A stretch of DNA of 64,000 nucleotides from Acanthosepion esculentum (Eukaryota; Mollusca; Cephalopoda; Sepiida; Sepiidae), in assembly GCA_964036315.1 (NCBI GenBank), contig OZ038478.1, positions 143,796,557 through 143,860,556 on the forward strand. Direction: 5' to 3'. Position 1 is the first letter of the stretch. Every line of letters begins with the position of its first letter. Below, piece by piece: positions 8,972 through 20,360 of the stretch. The notes under the pieces were generated by a model. That model was not told where the DNA came from. It worked only from the letters and a program-made list of their open reading frames with translations, and made no database searches. A program made the position numbers and the translations under genes.

Positions 8972-9609
8972 CCATAAGGAAATTTCGGCAGTCTTCTTTT
9001 TACTTCTTTTTTGTATTATTCACATCTGAAAAACCATCATTAACATTTGTCTATATTCCAAATGTAAATCAACAGAAATGTCTCTACCATGCTATTCACC
9101 ATTGTCAAGCAGGAGAATAAGACATTGGATTATCAATGGACTGATGGTGAGTGACAAGTCTTTGAAAGGTTTTGATCATACATTGTTGTTATATGTGGCA
9201 TGTGATGTCGATTTTCGCTTCTGGTCCATCTTTCAATTAACTTATACTGACATTGGTTTTACACTCCCCCCACCACACACACATGTGGTATAATGGATAA
9301 ATTGTAGTCTGAATCAAATAAAAATGAAAATAATACTAACATCTCATTTTAACAGATATATTAACCAAAATTACACAAACATATTTTAAAATGCTAAAGA
9401 CTAAACGTATTCAATAAAATCACCATTGGATTTAACCGCATATTCTAGACGACTTCTAAATCTTCTGCATCTCTTCTGGTCTGTCTCCTTTTTTAAGTTG
9501 GTAAATGTTGCCATAATTCTAGTTCATCTTTGGTATTACAAGAAGTTTTCTTAGTCTCTCACTCAACTGCACCCTACACTTAATCATCAAGAATGTGCAG
9601 CCTGAGAAG

Positions 9610-10430
9610 TTAACTGGCTAGATGTAAGAGATGATGTGGTGGCAGAAATTGTCTTACAACTATGAATGGGTTTTCCTGCTTGTTTAGCATGGTGCGGAAT
9701 CCAGTTCCCAGACACAGTCTAAAAGAATCCACTTTTTCCCCTGATGAAGTCCTTTGTTGTGTCGGTAGCATATTTCGGGTCATTCTCCAGCTCCATGTTA
9801 ATCTTCCAATTAATTTGGATTCATTCCTCTGTAAATTGACAAACAAAATATTTCTGTAGACTTCTGAAACCATTCTGCTCCTACCAACATGAGTTACATC
9901 ATCAATAAATATGTATGAGCCTATTCCAGAAGCAGCCATAGGAGACAAAGCGTAGACACTGTCACCACCAGGAGATTGTATGCTTTGGATCATAAGCAGA
10001 TCCTTTCTTCCTCCACACACTGGCCTTTCCATCACTTTGCTAGAGATTTATCTTTGTCTCATCAGTCCATAAAACTTCCTTCCAGTTGTTGCTCATTTCT
10101 GTGCTTCCTTACAAATTCAAATTTGTCCTACCGATTCTTACTGCTGATAAATGGTTTGCATCTTATAATATTGAAATCTATATTGGCTCTTGAAGTCCTC
10201 TTCGAACGGTGAATTGCAAAATTTTCACCCCTACACCGTGGAGGTTGTTGATGATGTTACCGACTGTTGTTTTGGTATTTTCCCTCACAGCTCTCACAAT
10301 GTTTCTGTCATCAGCTGTTTTTGGTTTTCTTTCCCGACCTTTATGTCTGCTGCTCAGTAGACTCGTACTTTCTTTCTTTTTCAGGATATTCCAAATTATT
10401 GTGTTAGCCCAATGTTTGTCCAATGGCTCT
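9610..10430 (-). pseudogene. Tc1-like transposase, decayed
   Basis: The N-terminal DNA-binding part lies at about 10423-10190 and contains GRERKPKTADDRNIVRAV followed by TVRRGLQE, the usual second helix-turn-helix of Tc1 transposases. The catalytic part at about 10035-9610 holds GGDSV, MAASGIGSYIFID (GCMAASG-type region with the first acidic residue) and, in a neighbouring frame, ENDPKYATDTTKDF in place of the usual DNDPKH motif. Several frameshifts and stops separate these blocks, so it is inactive. I could not identify terminal inverted repeats in 9300-9600 or 10440-10700. Confidence 0.8.
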
Positions 10431-10439
10431 GATCTTTTT

Positions 10440-11580
10440 TCTTCTTTTCAAAGCTTCAAAATGGGCTTAATGTTCTCCCATAAACAACACTCTCATGTTC
10501 ATGCTGGTTTATCGTATTTAACAAGAAATGCATTCTTTACATATGCGTGTGTGTTTATGTTTATCTATAAACATTGCTCGCAGAAACTTTGTCGAACTTA
10601 AAACATTAAACGTTTCCTTTATGCCAGAAATCAATCAAAATTCTTATACATTTTCATTCTTTAAACACTCAACATACCAATTGAGATTATGTAAATCGTC
10701 GGAAGTAATTGTGAGCCTAAAATGCTTACTAATAACTAGAAAGGACAAAGAGTCACTCAATGCGTTATTAAATGAGGTTGATTGGAAGGGCCTACAAGTA
10801 GGGAATAAGTGGAACATATTATGAGGATATGCATAATACATACCAATTGACGCTAGACTTGAAAGGGTTAACATTGTAGTGATCGAGGAAGAACAGTTAT
10901 GGGGAAAGAAGCTGTCTGATCGTAAATTCTTACTTACCAATGAAATATGAAGGGAATGGGGATGAGCCGACTCAGTGTATCTGGCCTGGCGGGTCCTAGA
11001 CGTAGCAGTTTGAAATGGTGGAACAAGAGAATGTGGCTGGTCGGAACATTTTCGATGAAAATAGTGATAAAGCAGAAATAGTCTTGCAAGGTAAAGTTTG
11101 TTGGAAATGGGTTATAAGGAGGAAAATAATTCATCACCTACAACTCACTCAAGACTGGCATGTCAATAGTGAGTAAATCTGGTGAAGATATGGTAGGAAT
11201 ACCCGATTTATTGGTCTGATCTAACTGCTGTAATGCTAAAGCATGACAGAAGGAGTAAATATTTATTGTAGCGATATAACGAACCGATCATTTTCCCAGT
11301 ATCTTTCGCAATGAAACGTATATAGGAGTTACACTTGAAATCTGGTATGAACGTGAGTTCCTACAAATGGTCCAAACATTGTGTACAACAGTTTATCATG
11401 ACTGAAGATTACTTAGTGTCTTCTTTGTGATGATGAAACTTTAACAGCTTTAAATCTGTTAAGACGCCGGAGACATACCGCACCAAAAAATGGACGTATA
11501 TCAAAAAGTTCTCAATTCAGCTGCTTTGAAAAAAGGACATGTCGTACAAGTAAATATAATAAAGGGGTAAAAATACCTTG
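10440..11580. other. Unannotated stretch with unrecognised open frames
   Basis: Overlapping frames at 10528-10824 (plus) and 10644-10940 (minus) have no motif I recognise. No repeat family is named. Confidence 0.4.
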
Positions 11581-11589
11581 TATAACCGA

Positions 11590-11630
11590 ATACAACCTTG
11601 GTTTCGACCTCAGGTCTCTTCAGTTGGCGG
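11590..11630 (-). ncRNA. Hammerhead-like motif with canonical stem II
   Basis: On the minus strand CTGAAGA (11623-11617) is followed by GACC, loop TGA, GGTC (a perfect 4-bp stem II with the preferred G-C closing pair), then GAAAC and CCAAGG, which gives a short stem III (ACC/GGT). The cleavage triplet and stem I are not intact: TTG follows GG where NUH should be. It is probably a decayed ribozyme from a PLE terminal repeat. Confidence 0.55.
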
Positions 11631-11635
11631 GCGAT

Positions 11636-12307
11636 AAGTGCTCGTAATACCATACTGTACTACAATTATTCAGCTATATCTGTATTCAGCTAAATTTTAA
11701 AAACCTAAACCTAAAAAGGTAATACACTATAAAATGGTTTCATCTATCTCCCAAATAAAAACGATAAATTCATTAATATCTCTAACTACGAATTTAGAGA
11801 ACACCAAAAGGAATTGATCATCCTTGGACCTAACTGTCCTGTTTACGAAAAATACAATAGAATGAAGAAAAAAAGGAAATTTAAACGTTGTCAAAATACA
11901 CAAAAACTTAATGAAAAATCACTAATTAAAACATATCCGTGTTCTGCTTAAAACCGAAACAATAAAACACAGACACGACAAAGCGAAAAATCTCTTCGAA
12001 GCTCTAAATAAAACAATTTACAATTGCTGCCAAGAACTAAGTAACAATACTCAGCAAATATAAAAAGCGGAAAAAAACTAAATAAATCCGATTATATCGA
12101 AATTACAGAAAATGCTCGATGATATTAGCAAATTTTAAAAAGTCAAACCAATTATACTAACCAAACTAAATTAGAGATGAATAGACTGACCACAACCAAC
12201 AACGCAGAATAAGACAACTTAAAAACACGAAAATAATTGGAGGCTAGAAACCAGGATACATGTAACTTCTAGGCTCTTTGGTCCAGGCTAAAATAAAGCA
12301 ACCTCTA
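11636..12307. other. A-rich stretch, possible coding relic
   Basis: The plus strand is Lys/Asn-rich in translation (for example FREHQKELIILGPNCPVYEKY in mixed frames near 11795-11850). A PLE or LINE N-terminal relic is possible given the hammerhead-like motif beside it, but no diagnostic motif is seen. Confidence 0.3.
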
Positions 12308-12404
<97 letters not shown>

Positions 12405-12474
12405 ATATATATATGTATATAAATATATACATATATATATATATATGTGTGTGCGTGTGCGTGTGCGTGTGTGT
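12308..12474. repeat. (AT)n with GT/GC-rich end
   Basis: About 90 bp of AT, then TATG/TATAC variants, then GTGTGC and GTGT copies. Confidence 0.95.
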
Positions 12475-12638
12475 AATTAAATGAAAACGCAAAACGACCG
12501 TATGTAACATCTTTCGTACTTACTTTCGAAATATGAAACACATTGTATATATTTACTTTCAATTTTGCATTCACTGTATTACGTTTAGTCTGATGGAGTT
12601 CGTATAACGAATTATTCTTCCCTACAAACATACACACA

Positions 12639-12641
<3 letters not shown>

Positions 12642-12700
<59 letters not shown>
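12642..12700. repeat. (AT)n microsatellite
   Basis: Pure AT tract of about 59 bp, preceded by a short CA run. Confidence 0.95.
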
Positions 12701-12702
<2 letters not shown>

Positions 12703-13034
12703 TATAGGATTTAGTAAATGAGATAACTAGATATTAGCGACCGTATATGCGTGTCCTGGCGTGCATACGCTGGTAAGCAAATAAATAATTACGAAATTTA
12801 GCGAAGAGGTGTATACATAAGAGTGCTCAATATGATTAGACAGAGCTAAGAAATATATGTTAATAAATACACAAATACCTACGTTTCATGTGCGACTCAA
12901 ATATTGTTGGTTATTCAATTCATCGTATTTGTATACTTTTGAAAATAAACAATAAGCGATATATCTTGCCCGATGAATTGGGTAAGCAACGAAATTCGAT
13001 TAGCACATCAAACGTACGTATATCTGCATTTATT

Positions 13035-13037
<3 letters not shown>

Positions 13038-13109
<72 letters not shown>
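13038..13109. repeat. (AT)n microsatellite
   Basis: Pure AT tract of about 72 bp. Confidence 0.95.
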
Positions 13110-13112
<3 letters not shown>

Positions 13113-14979
13113 CACGCTTTTAATCATGTATTTTTAGTAAAAAGCAGAAATAACACATGATCATATAAGTCAATGATTTTAAATTTGGTCTCGTCATGTA
13201 GATGAGGCCACGTTAACTAAACAATGCTGTAACACCCTTTAAGAGAAAGATGTCAATTTCCTTGAAATATGTATTTTTTAAATATTAAAAATTAATTTAA
13301 AATATTAAACATTACCCATGGAATGTTCTTTAAATCTTTTCAGGGTTTATTTATTGATAGCTTATTAACCCGGACAATACTTCCTCTATATTTATCGCCA
13401 ACTGCTCTCTTTTGCATGTTAAATCAGTGTCGACTATTGTACCTTCGACCTTCGCCAGGTATCATTCAGGTGTATTTGGAAATCTTTGGGAAATACGAAC
13501 CGAGCATTTTATTCAACCCACCGAGATAGATGGTCTTTATTCAGCCATCGGTGTTCGAGTATATCTTACATTAATGATTTGTTTATAGTTAAACTTCTGT
13601 TTCTTTTAAAAACACTCTTTGGATTTTTAGTTCTTTGAAACTTTTTCAATTATCCCTATTCCAGTGACTTCACTTTCAATTTCTTTTGGGAGTTTCCGTC
13701 TATATCTTTATTTTTGATCACCGTTGCGTTTCATTTCTTCCACTTTGCATTTTAATTACAGTCCAGTCTACTAGTTCTGTTCATTTTCTCCCCGATTTGC
13801 CTTCATGCTTCACTTTTGTATCTTTTAACTGCTCTTTATTCCTCAGTGCGAACAAAGAAAATTGAAAAATGCATTTTGCAGAAAATGTTAGCTAATGTTA
13901 AACATATGCAAAACAAAGCATCGGTATATACATGTAAATTACTCTTTCGTGCTTTGTTTCGATTTAGGTAGAAGGAATTCTATCAGCAGAATAATGTATA
14001 TACATATTCTCACTTTTAGATTGCTTCAGTATCAATCATTATTTCTTATAACTGTTTCCCCTGCAAAAGCCTTCATTTTATTATTTCTATTCGAATGACC
14101 ATCGCATTTTCTTTGGCATTACGCTTCAACAAAACAAATGCATGCGCAGAAAAGGAACAAACAATAGATAATATCCCTTTAACTTTTCAAATTACTCTGA
14201 AAGATTTATATCTGTAGACTTCGCCTCGATTCTCATCTAAATGACGGGTAATAAAATGTATCGAGACTTTTATTATCAGGGAAATTACTTGGTGCAGGAA
14301 AGCAGAAGTGTGTTATCTTGTCCGCTCAAGAGATGATGATCGAGATCACCAATCAAACAGAATCGACGAAGTGAACTGAATGTTATCAAGCTTCGAAAGA
14401 AAACTCTTCTTTATTTAACGACACGCGTCAAAAGCAAAATCTTGTACGCTTAAGAAGTCTAGAGTTTATATTACTCTCAAATTGTCTCTTAATCTGTTTC
14501 ATTTCATTCATCTCTTTTATTTACAGTCAGGTGTGTATATAACGTACGTAGCTATGCACAGTCTCGCTCGTCCATTCATTCACTCTCAATGTCTCGCACA
14601 CACTGTAATGAAGTGAGTGGGCTGACTGGACTCTTCCTTACTTAATACTTTATTCAATCCAAGAGTTCGTCACTTACCCTCGCTCAATTTGTGTCCACAT
14701 CCGATACGTGAAATATAAAATTTCCTATACAATATGTGATAGATCACACCAATTGTCACTGGGAAATTTGTCTATATAAAGTTATGTCCAAAATTTGGGT
14801 TCCCAAACTAGCATTAATTAACGCAAGTGGGAGGTCACGGACTTCTTCATTCCGTAACCGGGAGTATTCCGAAATTAACACTACACTAAAACGGACTTCC
14901 TTTGACAGTTTGGTGTGAAATTTCAATACAATATCTATTTCGACATAATACCACAACACAAACACACAGAAACTTTTAG
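13110..14979. other. Long unannotated stretch
   Basis: About 1.9 kb without a recognised gene or repeat. Short frames such as 13323-13529 and 13895-14098 carry no known motif. Confidence 0.4.
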
Positions 14980-14983
14980 CATA

Positions 14984-15060
<77 letters not shown>
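14980..15060. repeat. (AT)n microsatellite beside palindrome
   Basis: AT tract with one TATGTAT and one TACATA interruption. It ends exactly at the left arm of the palindrome at 15060-15140. Confidence 0.93.
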
Positions 15061-15065
<5 letters not shown>

Positions 15066-15140
15066 TTTATTCGAAAATTATAACATAAACATAAGTGATT
15101 TTATGACATGTTTATGTCATAATTTTCGAATAAATAATTA
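15060..15140. repeat. 81-bp near-perfect palindrome
   Basis: Left arm 15060-15091 (from TAATTATTTATTCGAAAATT to ACATAAACA) and right arm 15109-15140 are reverse complements over 32 bases with one mismatch. The 17-base loop is 15092-15108. There is no coding content. Confidence 0.92.
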
Positions 15141-15229
15141 TGTTTGGTCTACTCTGTATTTATCACTCTTTTAAGAAAAGTATTTGTTGGTTATTGGAAT
15201 ATATTCCGTATACATCAATCCTATATTTG

Positions 15230-15331
<102 letters not shown>

Positions 15332-15424
15332 GATGTGATTTGTGGCACATAACTTTATAAATGCCATAAATAGATAAAAATTATTTTTACTATTACCACT
15401 CATGATGATAATAAAATGTAAAAC

Positions 15425-16130
15425 TGAAAGACGGGCGAGCTAACCGGTTTCGATCTTTGCTCAAGAGAGCCACATCGAGGTTAATAAACTGAATTGAGAC
15501 TAAGAAATGGACAAAGTGTATTGGAGAAAGAAAGAAAATATGTTTAGTTGGTAATTAGTTGGAGGCCTAATACAAAGTCCTTCTGTTTTCCCAGGGAGGG
15601 CTTCAATGATAGAATATAGATGGCCTCCAACACTTTTAAGTGATATTTCGAGTGGAACCTGCTAAGAATGGTGAATGAGTCCACGCTAAAACTAACAGCA
15701 CAATTATGGCTATTTATTCTTTGTTCTGCGATGGAGACCCGTATGTATTGGTCAAAATGTGGGAAGGAGTGTACTTAAGGTTTCGGATTTTCGTTGGAAC
15801 GTGTTGCTTTATTCTAGCATCCACCTTTTGAGTAGTTCTCCCTATGTAGCACGAGCCACAACTATATTTACAAGAATAAATTAACGAACTATTATGATGT
15901 GGAGGGAGAACATCCTTTTGAAGAGACGGAAGGAGAGGCTTGGCAGAGAAAAGAACACAAGAGTTAGCGGCAAAGTAACAATGTTGAACTGCCACAGAAA
16001 CCTGCTTAGCATATCTCTCACTGACTGAAGCTAGCCTAGGAAGGTGTAAGTACACAGGACATCTTTGTACTATAGCAGGTTTAATTTTTCTTGAATTCAG
16101 AAATGTTATTCCTAATAATTGCTTGAACAA
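15425..16130 (-). mobile_element. Penelope-like element 3' part, second lineage
   Basis: The coding portion at 16130-15714 is followed downstream on the minus strand by untranslated sequence. A terminal motif at about 15480-15425 reads CTCTTGAGC, then GATCGAAACCGGTTAGC, a decayed version of the hammerhead-like CTGATGA-GAAAC signature seen at the ends of other PLEs here. The upstream reverse transcriptase is not recognisable beyond 16130. Confidence 0.75.
15714..16130 (-). pseudogene. PLE thumb/linker and GIY-YIG endonuclease
   Basis: A 138-codon frame. Residues 20-75 (QRCPVYLHLPRL, ERYAKQVSVAVQHCY, FSAKPLLPSLQKDVLP) match the linker that follows the PLE reverse transcriptase. LIY at 83-85 and YIG at 95-97, with R106 and H110, form the GIY-YIG nuclease core. 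A CxxC (C91, C94) sits between the two motifs. The cysteine linker CNCR-CPL seen in the 3-kb and 63-kb elements is absent, so this is a different PLE lineage. The frame opens within the protein, and the reverse transcriptase is missing. Confidence 0.85.
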
Positions 16131-16313
16131 TGCTTAATGCGTAGGCATTATTACAGAGAGTGGTAGTAATAAACCTAACTTCATTATCCAACTTAATTTC
16201 TAAACAGATCATAAGGGCCCTATGGGAAAGGATTTAATTTTACGTTTCATGGGGCAAAAAGTATCCCAACGGGTATATAAAACCAGTAAACGTTGGTTTA
16301 CGGTAACCAGAAG

Positions 16314-16317
<4 letters not shown>
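16131..16317. other. Spacer
   Basis: Possible upstream continuation of the PLE, but not readable as protein over more than short runs. Confidence 0.35.

Positions 16318-16372
<55 letters not shown>
16318..16372. repeat. (AT)n microsatellite at PLE repeat junction
   Basis: AT tract of about 55 bp ending where the diverged PLE terminal repeat begins. Confidence 0.93.
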
Positions 16373-16375
<3 letters not shown>

Positions 16376-16510
16376 AAATATATAGTTGTAAGGTATGCTA
16401 TATTTATGTGTAAAAGTACACAATATCAGTGATAAAGCATATACAAATATAAAAATGGTCACTGAAATCAACAACTAGTGGCGACACTATGTTTCCTCAT
16501 TCAGGGCATA
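16373..16510 (-). mobile_element. Diverged PLE terminal repeat
   Basis: Colinear with 2004-2140. It shares GCTATATTTATG, CAATATCAG, ACAAATATAAAA and GGCGACA blocks. The hammerhead region on the minus strand reads CTGAATGAGGAAAC followed by GTGTCGCC, with stem II deleted, so it is not functional. Orientation is the same as the 2-kb sense repeat. Confidence 0.75.
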
Positions 16511-16649
16511 AAAGGTTTTATATCATCTCTTTCCCCTAGCTATGGGTTAATTAGTAAGACATTTATTACTAAGCCTTTAGTATTTCCAAAACATCTTACA
16601 GTCTAAATCTTATTCACACATTTCTGGTTTTAAATGTTTTAAAAACTCT

Positions 16650-17165
16650 ATAACTGATCTTGCTGGTATACAAAACCTTAAATTCCCAATTACTATATAT
16701 GGTCTGGAGCTCCCGCTGTTCGTCTGAAGGTGCTCGAAAAAATCCAATGAAAGATATGAAATATATTGGTCTTGATCAGGCATCTCGTCTACAGTTGTTC
16801 GCTCATAGACGTGTCGTGGCCTCCCTCTGTCTTTTCTACAAATGCTTTCACGATAACAGCTTCGACGAGCTACTTTCGCTGGCTTCCCAAACTGCATGAA
16901 TTTATACGTGCTACTAGGTTAGCATCTCAGTTCCACCCTTTCACTCTCGAAACTGTGAAATATAGCAGTCTCTTCTACTCTAATAGCTTCATCTGTGAAA
17001 CTCCCTTCCTCTTAATTGCTTCCCTGATAGCTATAATCTTCAATTATTCAAATGCAATGTCAATCGACATATTCAGATAACTTGATCTAATTCCTTGTCC
17101 TTCTCTTCCTCCTTTCCTCTATCACGCCTCTTTGATCTTGCCCCACTCTCTGCTACCCCTTTCAT
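16650..17165 (+). pseudogene. LINE reverse transcriptase C-terminus and 3' end
   Basis: The plus strand reads LQLFAHRRVVASLCLFYKCF, DELLSLA, then in another frame HEFIRATRLASQFHPFTLET, VKYSSLFYSNSF, and finally IIFNYSNAMSIDIFR. This is the same tail as the copies at 5.8, 6.3 and 20 kb, with frameshifts and point decay. A pyrimidine-rich 3' region (about 17090-17165) resembles the minus-strand 3' region near 19560-19690. Confidence 0.85.
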
Positions 17166-18575
17166 GCTAGTATGACTCTCCGCCTTGCTTGGGGTGAAAT
17201 ACTTTTAAAAGTCTTGTAAAGGGTTGATAAGACGTATAAAATGATTCAACCAATAAATGATTTATATCAGGAAAGCACCGCAAGGAATGGGTTAGAAGAC
17301 TCGTCTCCAAATGTATTTCTGCCATAATTCGTTTGATCATTACTTCCTTCCGCATACTTGATACCATCGACTAAATTGTGCGTTGGGTTGTTTCATTTGC
17401 GACAATCAAACCTAATTCAGATATTTAATATCCACAAGCAAAGATTTGCGCGTGTTTATCATCAGTCTATGCGTTGATATTGATTGTGCCTAAGCTTGAA
17501 TCTGAAGCTGAACACTTGCCATGTTTATTCTTTAGTCTATCTGAAAATTATCACTGGTATTTATATTGAGTCCCTATGGAAACATTGTCTAGATTTATAT
17601 TTGAGTCACTATGTAAAATTCGGTCGGCTCTATACTTGGCTCTATCGGACAACATTTCTCTGGTTTATATTTGTATTTCCAGGTAAACATTAGTTGGGCT
17701 TCGATTTGACTTTACAATCATCCTCCCGAGAGGTGAAAATTTTCGTTTTTGCTCTAAGCTTACAACGCTGCAGCGGTGTAGAGGGCGTATTTTTTTGATC
17801 AAAGTATAAGGTTTAAAAAGATAGTTCTGAAAGACATTACTACAAGGTATTGTATTCATCAGCAGTGTCTACCATGGTGCATTCATTATCAAGAATGTCT
17901 TACAGAAGAAAAGATAGTGAAATGATCCTCAGCGATGATGTTTTATTATAATAAACTAGGTTAAAAGTAAATACATTTAATATATCAATCTTGATATTTG
18001 CGTCCGTTATTTTATTATATTCACATTATATCTATGAATGTATTTAAATATACTAGTTTTAACCGGTGACAATTTCACGTTTTTTCTATTTGAAATCTCT
18101 GATGAATTTTAATTCTTCAGTTAATGAATAAGTAAGACTATGGTGAGTTCTACGACAATAAAATATCCGTAGAAAATCACATCGTTAAATATTTGATGTT
18201 AACACCTTTCATAAATTATTGCAATAACAATAACAAATATGAATGCTGGTTGTTATTTTAAGAAGTGGGTACAAATAAAAATAATTGAAATTAAAAACTT
18301 TTTCCATTTTACTAAACTTGACGTTAAAGACTTATATCTTCCCTTGATTCTTTCATTTGAAACTAAGCAGCTTTTTTAACGACTAGAATAGAATAGTCCA
18401 TTATTTATGAGCTATTGGCAGAGAATAATCGTGTAATTGTAGTGCGAACTAAGGAATTAAGGAAGGGTGGGACAAATACGAGTATTATATGATGCTGATA
18501 CAACGGTATAAGCAGAATCATAGATATGTCTACCTTCAAATACAGCAGCAAAAATCGATACAGCTGAAAAAATCA

Positions 18576-18579
<4 letters not shown>
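17166..18579. other. Unannotated stretch
   Basis: No gene or named repeat recognised. Confidence 0.4.

Positions 18580-18645
<66 letters not shown>
18580..18645. repeat. (AT)n microsatellite
   Basis: Pure AT tract of about 66 bp. Confidence 0.95.
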
Positions 18646-18651
<6 letters not shown>

Positions 18652-19560
18652 TGGCTTCTCGTATCCGAGTATGCGTATCTGCTAGAACAGCTAGCCAATC
18701 CATTTTGCAAACACATTTGTACCATCTTAGTGTTTGTTCAACACATACAGAGCCAAATTGAGGTTTATAGGGCAACTAAACTGGGCATGCCTTATTTACC
18801 GTTTCTGAAAGAAAGTGCTTTATCTGGCGTGATCAACAGTCTAAACAAGGCCAGAACGCTGAAACTCTCGACCAAAAACAGGGGTCAGGTATCAGTGGGT
18901 ACGACAGTCGGGTTAAGAGAGTGAAAGGAATGGTATTTTGAATTTACATTTTTCTTTCCAGATCGCAGAACTGACAACTTGACAACTTTGATTACATTTA
19001 TTTTACTTTGATTGCATCTGTTGCGTTCTTAATTAATTTTATTTTTAGTGTACTTTTTTATTTTAATCGCATGCCGGCAAAATTCTATTTTTCAGTGTCC
19101 TATCTTTTATTCGATACACTAAATTGAATAATTTATTTTCCCACTCTGATTTTTGATTTTTTTTTATACGCTAGGCTTGTATGTCGAATTAATTTTTATT
19201 CCGGCCGCTTTGTTTTCTTCAAAGGTGAACCTTTTTTATTACACGCATCTTATTGGTCAATGAATTCGAATGATTCCTTGTAGGGAAACGACCAATATTA
19301 TCATTACCATGTCGCACCTTCGTTCTTCTCTTACTCTGCTATAGAGATTGTTGACTTTCCGAACCTACTTGAGTTGGACATCTGAATATTTAGCACACAA
19401 CGTCGGTTATCCCGCTTGCTATCAACCGAACATTCTGTCTTCATAAATCAAATGGTCAAATCCTTTCATGATTTGCGTTACTACTTTTTTCTTATTCTCA
19501 ACTTTACTCCTTAATCTGCCAACGACATAACGCCAAATCGCATCTGTTTATATTTATATC
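18646..19560. other. Unannotated stretch
   Basis: No recognised feature. The T-rich part from 18950 to 19250 is low complexity. Confidence 0.4.
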
Positions 19561-20360
19561 TCTTTCTTTTTTTAAGCGCTTCACTCCAAGCAAGGCGGGA
19601 AGCCACTGGCACGCAAGGGGTTACAGAGAGTTGGAGCGAGAGCAAATAGGAGTGATAGAGTAAAGGATGAAGAGAAGGGTAGGGGATAGATCAAGGCATC
19701 TGGAGACGTCGATTGACATTACATTTGAATAGTTGAAGATTATAGCTATCAGGGAAACAAAAAATGGGAAGGGAGTTCCACAGGCGAGAGGTGCGAGACA
19801 TGAAGATATTGGAGTAGAAGAGACGGCTACATTTAACAGTTTCGACAGTGAAAGGGTGAGATCGAGATGCCAGCCTAGTTGAACGCTTAAATTCATGAAG
19901 TCTCGGAACCAGCGAAAGCAGCTCATCGGAGCAGTTACCGTGAAAGTATTTGTAAAAAAAGACAGAGGGAGGCGACGGCACATCTGTGAGAGAGCGACTG
20001 CAGACGAGATGCCAGATTAGGGCCAATTACATTGCATATCCGTTTCTGGATTTTATAAAGGACCGTGAGACAAATAGAAGGAGCGCCAGATCATATATGG
20101 CCGCAATACTCCATGCAAAGGCGAATGGTTGATTTGTAGATTTGAAGTATCGACTCCGACGAGAAAAATTTCCTGGCGCGGCACAGGGAGTCAACTTTCC
20201 TTGCGGTGGACGAAGCTATTGACTCAATGTATTTGTTCCATCTCAGGTCAGCAGACAATTTGAGACCGAGCAGACGCAATGTGGTGCTCTTTCTACTGGT
20301 AATAAATTCTGGTAAGTTTCTCATCTTCTTAATTTTATTTAAATCTTGTTTCATTTGAAA
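19561..20360 (-). pseudogene. LINE reverse transcriptase thumb and C-terminus, best-preserved tail copy
   Basis: On the minus strand 20354-20091 reads LRLLGLKLSADLRWNKYIES, KVDSLCRARKFFSSESILQI and RLCMEYCGHI, the post-YADD thumb region of jockey/CR1-type LINEs. A small gap and frameshift lead into 20026-19691 with LIWHLVCSRSLTDV, YKYFHGNCSDELLSLVPRL, RSTRLASRSHPFTVETVKC, SRTSRLWNSLPIFCFP and YNLQLFKCNVNRRLQ. This copy defines the tail consensus used for the other fragments. The upstream catalytic palm is absent. Confidence 0.88.

Noticed and set aside
9300..9600. Terminal inverted repeat for the 9.6-10.4 kb Tc1 relic
   Set aside because: I compared both flanks and found no convincing complementary ends; they may be lost.
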